Assembly (NCBI GenBank): GCA_031290755.1
Contig: JAITMY010000088.1
Coordinates: forward strand, 1 to 5,564
Reading direction: 5' to 3'
Origin: Prevotellaceae bacterium
GTDB lineage: Bacteria > Bacteroidota > Bacteroidia > Bacteroidales > UBA932
Length of the DNA: 5,564 bases
The translations under genes were made by a program, and so were the position numbers. The notes under the pieces were generated by a model. The model made no database searches and was not told the origin of the DNA. It saw only the letters and a list, made by a program, of their open reading frames with translations. Shown piece after piece: positions 1-4,806 of this stretch. The stretch's first letter is position 1; the number at the start of each line of letters is the position of its first letter.

Positions 1-210
1 TTCGATATTCACCCCTGAAAGCCGCCGTCGCCCACGGGCGATTTCGACTTTCACCCCTGAAAGCTGCCGTCGCCCACGGGCGATTCCGACTTTCACCCCT
101 GAAAGCTGCCGTCGCCCACGGGCGATTTCGATATTCACCCCCGAAAGCTGCCGTCGCCCGTGGGCGATTTTGACTTTCACCCCCGAAAGCTGCCACCGCC
201 CACGGGCGTG
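1..210. repeat. 42-bp tandem repeat array, at least five units
   Basis: Five head-to-tail units with an exact 42-base period lie at 1-42, 43-84, 85-126, 127-168 and 169-210. Units 2 and 3 differ by one base; units 1 and 4 share GATATTC where the others have GACTTTC; unit 5 is the most diverged, at its right end. Each unit has two short inverted repeats: CTTTCA-CCCC-TGAAAG (perfect in units 2 and 3, shorter in the others) and the near-palindrome TCGCCC-AC-GGGCGA. In unit 4 the centre of the second is GT instead of AC, its exact reverse complement. There are no unique spacers, so this is not CRISPR. The array begins in phase at base 1 and probably continues to the left of the window. Its function is unknown; an intergenic repeat family or a structured leader for the next gene are both possible. 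Confidence 0.93.
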
Positions 211-221
211 GGGCAAAAACT

Positions 222-258
222 TTAAACCAATTAAAAACACCTTAAACCAGTAAAAACA
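222..258 (+). repeat. Imperfect direct repeat in the leader of the FkbM gene
   Basis: Two copies of an AT-rich motif lie back to back: TTAAACCAATTAAAAACA at 222-239 and TTAAACCAGTAAAAACA at 242-258. They differ by one substitution and one base of length. The hexamer AAAAAC also occurs at 215-220, so it is seen three times at 18-19 base spacing, and the last copy abuts the ATG at 258. The A-rich stretch just before the start codon fits Bacteroidota translation starts, which often lack a Shine-Dalgarno sequence. No TAnnTTTG promoter box is visible between the array and the gene, so the promoter may lie further upstream or be of another type. Confidence 0.6.
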
Positions 259-1157
259 TGAAACTTTCACAACAGCTACTAAAAGCTCTGCGCGAGCTGA
301 GAAACGGCGAAGTACCCTTTACCTACTTTGCTTTACGCAAACCCTTTGCCCGCAAGGCAGCCCAAAAGAGAATGCGGGCCGCGTACTTCGCAAAGAAATG
401 GCGGACGGAAAGCAGCGGCGTGGCCTGCTTCGACTTTTGCGGCGCCAAGCTCCCCGATGTTTCAGGCGACACGGAAAAGCTGTTGATACTTGCTCGTGTA
501 TTCGAGGACACCTTTCTCATCCCCTGCTACTACAAGGATGACTACCGCAAGGCCCTTGTTGAGAGGCTGGATAAAACGATGGGCGAAGGCCCCTACGGCT
601 ACACGGACGGCGCGTTTGACGTAACCGTGAAAAGCGGCGACGTGGTGGTTGACGCCGGCGCGTGGATTGGCGACTTCAGCGCCTACGCGGCTTCGAAGGG
701 CGCCACGGTCTACGCCTTTGAGCCTACGAGAAGCTCCTTCGATTGGCTGTGCAGGGCGGCAGCGCTCAACGGCGCCAACCTGCACCCCGTGCAAAAGGGC
801 CTGAGCAGCCGCGAGGGCGAGGCATTTATTTCTACTAGCGACAGCAACAGCGGGGCAAGCTCAATAGTGATAAAGCGCTCGGCAAAGGGCGAAGCCATTG
901 CGCTCACCACGCTCGACAAGTTTGTGGAGGAGAACAGGCTGCCGCGGGTGGACTTCATCAAGGCCGACATTGAGGGCGCAGAGCGCGACATGCTGCGCGG
1001 CGCAGCGCAGGTGCTGAAAAGGTTTGCGCCCAAGCTGGCCCTTTGCACCTACCACCTCCCCGACGACCCCGCGGTGCTGGAGCAAATAATTCGCGACGCC
1101 AACCCAAGGTACAAAGTGGTGCAGCTGCGGCACAAGCTGGTGGCGGCGGTGGTGTAG
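258..1157 (+). CDS. FkbM-family SAM-dependent methyltransferase
   Basis: The 299-residue protein has the core of the FkbM methyltransferase family, S-adenosylmethionine-dependent enzymes that usually O-methylate sugars or other glycan and natural-product groups. The Rossmann SAM-binding motif I is VVDAGAWIG (about residues 130-138), the acidic end of strand 2 is AFEP (153-156), and the family's DxEG-type motif is seen as FIKADIEGAE (233-242). Residues 1-120 form a family-variable N-terminal region rich in basic and aromatic residues; I see no signal peptide or membrane segment, so it is likely cytoplasmic. The ATG at 258 is the first possible start, because an in-frame TAA lies at 243-245. 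The gene follows the tandem repeats and converges on the toxin gene with a 9-base gap. No glycosyltransferase or sugar-nucleotide genes flank it here, so the substrate cannot be inferred. The family call is firm; the acceptor is unknown. Confidence 0.9.
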   Translation: MKLSQQLLKALRELRNGEVPFTYFALRKPFARKAAQKRMRAAYFAKKWRTESSGVACFDFCGAKLPDVSGDTEKLLILARVFEDTFLIPCYYKDDYRKALVERLDKTMGEGPYGYTDGAFDVTVKSGDVVVDAGAWIGDFSAYAASKGATVYAFEPTRSSFDWLCRAAALNGANLHPVQKGLSSREGEAFISTSDSNSGASSIVIKRSAKGEAIALTTLDKFVEENRLPRVDFIKADIEGAERDMLRGAAQVLKRFAPKLALCTYHLPDDPAVLEQIIRDANPRYKVVQLRHKLVAAVV

Positions 1158-1166
1158 CGGTATTTG

Positions 1167-1472
1167 CTAATGTATAATGCTGCCGGGAATAACTGCCCGA
1201 ACCACCACATCGCTGCCGTGAATGGTGTAAACAATGGTTACCTTTTTGTGCGCTACTGTCCGCGCACCGGGGCCGTAGCGCAGCTGAATATACCGGAAAG
1301 GATTGAGCGCAAATATATCGGCGTTGGCGGCGAGAGAAAGGATTTTGTCAAGTATGCCGTTAAAATAGCGTTTGGCAGTAGCTGGCGCAAGGTAAACCTC
1401 CATGATATGGCCATAAATATCCTCCATATCCTGATGGGCGCCGGGCGTAATAGAAACGTTGAATTTAGGCAT
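1167..1472 (-). CDS. RelE/ParE-superfamily toxin
   Basis: The 101-residue basic protein has the size and layout of type II toxins of the RelE/ParE superfamily: a first strand (FNVSITP, residues 4-10), two helices (about 12-49, including the stretch ATAKRYFNGILDKILSLA), then a sheet of three or four strands (about 59-96, with FRYIQLRY, KKVTIVYTIHG and DVVVRAVIPG). The YxIxG-VVVRAVI ending is typical of the ParE/RelE sheet. Family members either cut mRNA on the ribosome (RelE) or poison DNA gyrase (ParE); I cannot tell which from the sequence. Basic residues R71, K76 and K77 lie where functional positives are often found, but no confident RelE catalytic set is visible. The gene starts 17 bases after the stop of the small upstream gene at 1711-1490, the usual antitoxin-first order. 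It ends 9 bases from the convergent FkbM stop, with no obvious terminator hairpin between. Base composition is visibly less GC-rich than in the helicase and DUF4301 genes. Confidence 0.85.
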   Translation of the reverse strand: MPKFNVSITPGAHQDMEDIYGHIMEVYLAPATAKRYFNGILDKILSLAANADIFALNPFRYIQLRYGPGARTVAHKKVTIVYTIHGSDVVVRAVIPGSIIH

Positions 1473-1489
1473 TTGGCGGCAAGGTAAAA

Positions 1490-1711
1490 TTAGGATAAAG
1501 GATGCAAACCGTGCTGTGTCAACGATTCATTCAAGGCGGCGCGAATGGTTTCGCCGTAATGAGCAACCAGCTTGTCGCCGATGTCATGAAAAGTCTCTTC
1601 AACGGTGTACAAAACAGGGTTGCCGCCGGCATCATACTCCACGCCCGGAATGCGTTCCGCAGCCGTTGCGCGGCGTGGTGGGCGAGTGGGTTGTTCAAGT
1701 ACTGCTTCCAT
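1490..1711 (-). CDS. Putative antitoxin of the RelE/ParE pair
   Basis: This 73-residue protein is called an antitoxin mainly from position: it lies immediately upstream of the toxin on the same strand, with 17 bases between stop and start. I do not recognise its family. Residues 1-22 are basic, proline-rich and probably disordered (PTRPPRR at 8-14); residues 23-36 include GVEYDAGGNPVLYT, a possible beta hairpin; residues 37-66 (VEETFHDIGDKLVAHYGETIR onward) look like one or two amphipathic helices that could wrap the toxin. I see no clear ribbon-helix-helix, HTH or AbrB DNA-binding motif, so how it would repress its own promoter is unclear; the basic N-terminus is one candidate. The start at 1711 is the only ATG near the beginning and is preceded by an AT-rich stretch with a candidate promoter. 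It could also be an unrelated small protein, but the tight gene order makes antitoxin the best reading. Confidence 0.65.
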   Translation of the reverse strand: MEAVLEQPTRPPRRATAAERIPGVEYDAGGNPVLYTVEETFHDIGDKLVAHYGETIRAALNESLTQHGLHPLS

Positions 1712-1731
1712 AAGTATTATAAATTAAAAGT

Positions 1732-1744
1732 TAGCATCACGCTA
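1732..1744. promoter_or_regulatory. Possible operator of the toxin-antitoxin cassette
   Basis: The 13-base imperfect palindrome TAGCATCACGCTA has TAGC/GCTA arms and an inner T-A pair around a central C. It lies just downstream of the candidate -7 box, around the expected transcription start, and 20 bases before the antitoxin start codon. Type II antitoxins or toxin-antitoxin complexes commonly bind palindromes at this place to repress their own operon. The arms are only four bases, so chance is a real alternative. Confidence 0.3.
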
Positions 1745-1775
1745 CAAAGGTACGCAAAGTTTTTTAATGCCCAAT
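1745..1775 (-). promoter_or_regulatory. Candidate Bacteroidota promoter for the toxin-antitoxin operon
   Basis: On the - strand TACCTTTG (1752-1745) matches the Bacteroidota -7 consensus TAnnTTTG exactly. An ATTG (1775-1772) lies upstream with 19 bases between, at the place of the -33 TTTG box. Transcription would start near 1738-1740, giving a leader of roughly 28 bases before the antitoxin ATG at 1711. The -33 end lies only 7 bases past the helicase stop codon, so the cassette can be transcribed independently of the helicase. Confidence 0.6.
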
Positions 1776-1781
1776 ACCCCC

Positions 1782-3206
1782 CTACCCAAAAAACCTCTTG
1801 TCGAAGTTCACGAGGAAGAGCTGGTCGGTGGCGCGGGTGAAGGCGGTGTAGAGCCAGCGCAGGAGGTCGGGGTTGGCGGTGTCTGGGGGGAGGTAGCCGT
1901 GGTCAACGAACACGGCCTTCCACTGCCCGCCCTGCGCCTTGTGGCAGGTTACGGCGTAGGCGTGCTTCACTTGCAGGGCGCTGAAGTAGGGGTCGGCGCG
2001 GATGTCGGCGTAGCGCTTGGCGGGGGGGGTTACGTGGGCGTAGTCGAGGTGCACCTGCGCGAAGAAGGCCTTGCCGGCCTCGGCGCTGAGGCTTGCGCTC
2101 TCGGTGGTGAGCGTGTCGAGCAGCAGGCGGCAGTCGAGCTCGGCGTGGCCGTAGTCGGGCAGGGCCACGGTGGCGTCGGCGAAGCGGAGGCCGTACATTT
2201 CGCGGTGCTTGCGGAGGCGCTGCAAGACGACGGTGTCGCCGTTGGCAATGAACTCCACCTCTTGGCTCAGGGCGCTGCCCGGGGCAATCCATGCGTAGCT
2301 GTTCTTGACCACCATGAGGCGCTCGCCGGCCACGAGCTCCTCCTCGCGGCCAAAGATGCTGGCGCGGATGCCGGCGTTGTAGCGGTTGGCCTGCCGGTTT
2401 GAGCGGGTGATGACGGCCACGTTCTCCACGCCCCATCGGTCGTAGGCCGCCGCGAGGGCTTCGAGGATGTCTTCGCCCGATAGTCGCTGCACGTCGGGGA
2501 AGCCCATTTGCAGCTGCGGCAGCCCCGGCGCCTCGGCCTCGAGGTGGGCGCGGAGGCGGGTGGCGTTGTGGAGGATGCCCGAGGCCTCGGCCTGCCGCAC
2601 CACCTCGCGCAGGAATACGTGGCGGCTCGCCCCGTAGCGCGTCAGGCCGTCGGGGTTGAGGGCGGGGCTGAGCGGCAGGCCTACGGGGGGCAGCTGGGCG
2701 CTGTCGCCCACGAGCATCAGCCGGCAGCCCTTGCCAGAGCGGACGTACTTCACGAGGTCGTCCAGCAGCCGCCCCGAGCCGAACACGGCCTGCCCCTCGG
2801 CGCTGTTGGCAATCATCGAGGCCTCGTCCACCACAAAGAGGGCGTTGGTCAGGGCGTTGTAGCCGAGGGCGAAGGTGCCCACGCCGTCGCTCACGTTGGC
2901 CTGCCGGTATATTTTTTTGTGGATGGTGTAGGCCGCGTGGCCGGCGTAGGAGGCCATCACCTTGGCTGCCCGCCCCGTGGGGGCGAGCAGCACCACCGGC
3001 TGGGCGGCCTCCCGCAGCGCCTTCACCAGCGCGGCCACCATGGTGGTCTTCCCCGTGCCGGCGTAGCCGTTGAGCACAAAGATGGCCTCGCCGCCCTGCG
3101 GGTCGGTCAAAAAGTCTGCCAGCTGCTCCACCAGCTGCTGCTGGTCGGGCGTGGGCGAAAATCCTACGTGCGAAGCTATTTGCTGCGCTATGTACTGGCT
3201 AAGCAT
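1782..3206 (-). CDS. RecD/Dda-like SF1B DNA helicase (AAA family ATPase)
   Basis: The 474-residue protein carries the full set of superfamily 1B helicase motifs. A Q-like motif PTPDQQQLV is at 18-26, Walker A GYAGTGKTT at 47-55, motif Ia LLAPTGRAAKVM at 73-84, Walker B VVDEAS at 125-130, motif III LVGDSAQLPPV at 165-175, a motif IV-type VVRQ at 202-205, motif V VTCHKAQGGQW at 419-429 and motif VI YTAFTRA at 453-459. Between motifs IV and V, residues about 300-410 should include the SH3-like 2B insertion of RecD2 and T4 Dda. Such enzymes unwind DNA 5' to 3' using ATP. The protein is close to Dda in size and lacks the long N-terminal domain of RecD2; no nuclease domain is visible and no RecB or RecC gene is here, so it probably acts alone in repair or replication-fork processing. 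The ATG at 3206 follows an A-rich leader and a promoter-like box. All motifs are intact. The exact cellular role is not inferable from this window. Confidence 0.93.
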   Translation of the reverse strand: MLSQYIAQQIASHVGFSPTPDQQQLVEQLADFLTDPQGGEAIFVLNGYAGTGKTTMVAALVKALREAAQPVVLLAPTGRAAKVMASYAGHAAYTIHKKIYRQANVSDGVGTFALGYNALTNALFVVDEASMIANSAEGQAVFGSGRLLDDLVKYVRSGKGCRLMLVGDSAQLPPVGLPLSPALNPDGLTRYGASRHVFLREVVRQAEASGILHNATRLRAHLEAEAPGLPQLQMGFPDVQRLSGEDILEALAAAYDRWGVENVAVITRSNRQANRYNAGIRASIFGREEELVAGERLMVVKNSYAWIAPGSALSQEVEFIANGDTVVLQRLRKHREMYGLRFADATVALPDYGHAELDCRLLLDTLTTESASLSAEAGKAFFAQVHLDYAHVTPPAKRYADIRADPYFSALQVKHAYAVTCHKAQGGQWKAVFVDHGYLPPDTANPDLLRWLYTAFTRATDQLFLVNFDKRFFG

Positions 3207-3239
3207 ATTTTTCTATAGCTAAATTCAACATCCTTCGGG

Positions 3240-3247
3240 CAAAAGTA
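3240..3247 (-). promoter_or_regulatory. Candidate -7 box of the helicase gene
   Basis: TACTTTTG on the - strand fits TAnnTTTG and would place the transcript start about 25 bases before the helicase ATG at 3206. A clear -33 box at the usual 19-21 base spacing is not visible; a TTGG at 3275-3272 is about four bases too far. Confidence 0.45.
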
Positions 3248-3261
3248 GCCAATCTTTTTCG

Positions 3262-3269
3262 TAATTTCG
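3262..3269 (+). promoter_or_regulatory. Candidate -7 box of the DUF4301-GH3 operon
   Basis: TAATTTCG on the + strand differs from TAnnTTTG at one position and lies 19 bases before the DUF4301 ATG at 3289, giving a leader of only about 10-15 bases. The A-rich run just before the ATG is typical of Bacteroidota starts without a Shine-Dalgarno site. No good -33 box is seen. The box lies 14 bases from the opposing helicase box, so the two promoters overlap. Confidence 0.45.
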
Positions 3270-3288
3270 CGCCAAGACAAAAAAAACT

Positions 3289-4794
3289 ATGCTTACTCCA
3301 ACCGATCTTCAGCAGCTGCAAGCGCTGGGCATCTCGCAGGGCGAGGCCGAGCGGCAGGTAGCAAACTTTAAGCGGGGCTTCCCCTACCTGCGGGCGCTGC
3401 GCGCGGCCACGCCGCCCAGGTCTGTCGTGCAGCTCAGCGATGCCCGCATGGGCGAGCTGGTGGCCACCTTCGAGCAGTTCGACGGCAGCCTGCTCAAGTT
3501 CACCCCCGCGTCGGGGGCGGCCTCGCGCATGTTCAAGCAGCTGTTCGAGGCAGAGGAAACCCTGCTGCGCGGCGGGCAGCTCGACCCCGCGGACAAGGCC
3601 GCGCGGCCTGCGCTGGACTTCTTCGCGCAGCTCCCCAAGTTCGCCTTCTTCGACCAGCTGCAAGCTACGCTGGCCCAGCAGGGCCAGCCCTGCGGCAGCC
3701 CCGCGCAGCTGGCCACGCTACAGGCGCTGCTGGGCAGCGAGGGCATGGGCTACGGCTCGCTCCCCAAGGGGCTGCTCACGTTCCACCGCTACGCAGACGG
3801 CCCCCGCACGGCGATGGAGGAGCACTTGGTGGAGGCCGCGCTCTACGCCAAAGACAAGCGCGGCGTGGCGCAGCTGCACTTCACCGTGTCGCCAGAGCAC
3901 CGCCCGCTGTTCGAGCAGCTGGTGCGCGAGCGGCAGCCCGCCTACGAGCGCCGGTTTGGGGTGCGCTACCGCATATCCTTCTCCGAGCAAAAGAAGTGCA
4001 CCGACACCATTGCCGTTGACGCCAGAAACGCCCCGTTCCGCAACGCCGACGGGAGCATCCTGCTGCGCCCGGGCGGGCACGGTGCGCTCATCGAAAACTT
4101 GGGCGAGCAAAACGCCGACATCGTGTTCGTGAAAAACATCGACAACGTGGTGCCCGACGCCTACAAGGCCGAAACCGTGCGCTACAAGAAAGCGCTGGCC
4201 GGCCTGCTGATGCAGCTGCGCGAGCGCATCTTCGGCTACCTCCGTGCGCTCGACCGCGGCGCCGACGAGGCGCTGCTGGGCGAGGTGCAGCGCTTCTTTG
4301 AGGACGAGCTGTCGTTCACCTTCCCCCACGGCTGGGAGCAGGACAGGGCGGGCTACCTGCGCACGAAGCTGCACCGCCCCATCCGCGTGTGCGGCATGGT
4401 GAAAAACGTTGGCGAGCCGGGCGGCGGCCCCTTCGGGGCCGTCAACCCCGCCGGCTCGGCCTCGCTGCAAATCGCCGAAAGCTCGCAGCTCGACCTCGCC
4501 GACCCCGCTACCAAGGCGATATTCGGCAGCGCCACCCACTTCAACCCCGTGGACTTGGTCTGCTCGTTCATCGACTACCGCGGCAGCAAGCTTCCGCTGG
4601 CCGACTTCCGCGACCCCGCCACCGGCTTCATCTCCACCAAAAGCAAGGACGGGCGCGAGCTCAAGGCGCAGGAGCTGCCGGGGCTGTGGAACGGCGCCAT
4701 GAGCAGCTGGACAACGGTGTTCGTCGAGGTGCCCCTCATCACCTTCAATCCCGTGAAAACGGTGAACGACCTGCTGCGGCCAGAGCACCAGTAG
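3289..4794 (+). CDS. DUF4301 family protein, possible nucleotidyltransferase
   Basis: This 501-residue protein matches my memory of the DUF4301 family (full-length members are about 500 residues, largely from Bacteroidota), whose function is undetermined. Visible conserved blocks are FTPASGAASRMFK (71-83), LPKGLLTFH (158-166), SFSEQKKCTDTIA (230-242), RPGGHGALIENL (260-271), FVKNIDNVVPD (280-290), RVCGMVKNVGEPGGGPF (366-382), ATHFNPVDLV (415-424) and, near the end, LWNGAMSSW and FVEVPLITFNPVKTVNDLL (478-496). The SGAASRM block resembles the glycine-rich nucleotide loop of sugar-1-phosphate nucleotidyltransferases, and the PGGHG and KNIDN blocks resemble the same-order blocks of UDP-sugar pyrophosphorylases, so a GT-A-type nucleotidyltransferase role is a reasonable inference. 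No signal peptide or membrane segment is seen, so it is probably cytoplasmic. The GH3 gene follows 12 bases downstream and is likely co-transcribed. The family assignment is firm; the activity is not proven. Confidence 0.88.
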   Translation: MLTPTDLQQLQALGISQGEAERQVANFKRGFPYLRALRAATPPRSVVQLSDARMGELVATFEQFDGSLLKFTPASGAASRMFKQLFEAEETLLRGGQLDPADKAARPALDFFAQLPKFAFFDQLQATLAQQGQPCGSPAQLATLQALLGSEGMGYGSLPKGLLTFHRYADGPRTAMEEHLVEAALYAKDKRGVAQLHFTVSPEHRPLFEQLVRERQPAYERRFGVRYRISFSEQKKCTDTIAVDARNAPFRNADGSILLRPGGHGALIENLGEQNADIVFVKNIDNVVPDAYKAETVRYKKALAGLLMQLRERIFGYLRALDRGADEALLGEVQRFFEDELSFTFPHGWEQDRAGYLRTKLHRPIRVCGMVKNVGEPGGGPFGAVNPAGSASLQIAESSQLDLADPATKAIFGSATHFNPVDLVCSFIDYRGSKLPLADFRDPATGFISTKSKDGRELKAQELPGLWNGAMSSWTTVFVEVPLITFNPVKTVNDLLRPEHQ

Positions 4795-4806
4795 CCCGCT
4801 GCCAGC

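Noticed and set aside
1..210. CRISPR array
   Set aside because: Units are head to tail with a full 42-base period and no unique spacers between them, and no cas genes are present.
186..220. Rho-independent terminator at the end of the array
   Set aside because: The GC-rich arms CGCCC/GGGCG are followed on the + strand by AAAAAC, not a T-run, and the same stem occurs in every unit.
1164..1487. + strand open frame opposite the toxin gene
   Set aside because: Its translation shows no family features, while the - strand frame has the RelE/ParE layout and an upstream partner gene.
1767..2402. Val/Gly/Ala-rich + strand open frame (211 residues) opposite the helicase
   Set aside because: Low-complexity composition typical of an antisense frame in GC-rich DNA; the helicase frame carries all motifs.
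1782..3206. RecD subunit of a RecBCD complex
   Set aside because: The protein is short and has no recB or recC neighbours; size and motif layout fit stand-alone RecD2/Dda-like helicases better.
2508..3218. + strand open frame of 236 residues opposite the helicase N-terminal half
   Set aside because: Antisense shadow of the Walker A and B region, rich in His, Gly and Val, with no recognisable domain.
3718..4788. - strand open frame of 356 residues opposite DUF4301
   Set aside because: Long only because high GC removes stops. It is low complexity and the DUF4301 frame shows conserved blocks throughout.
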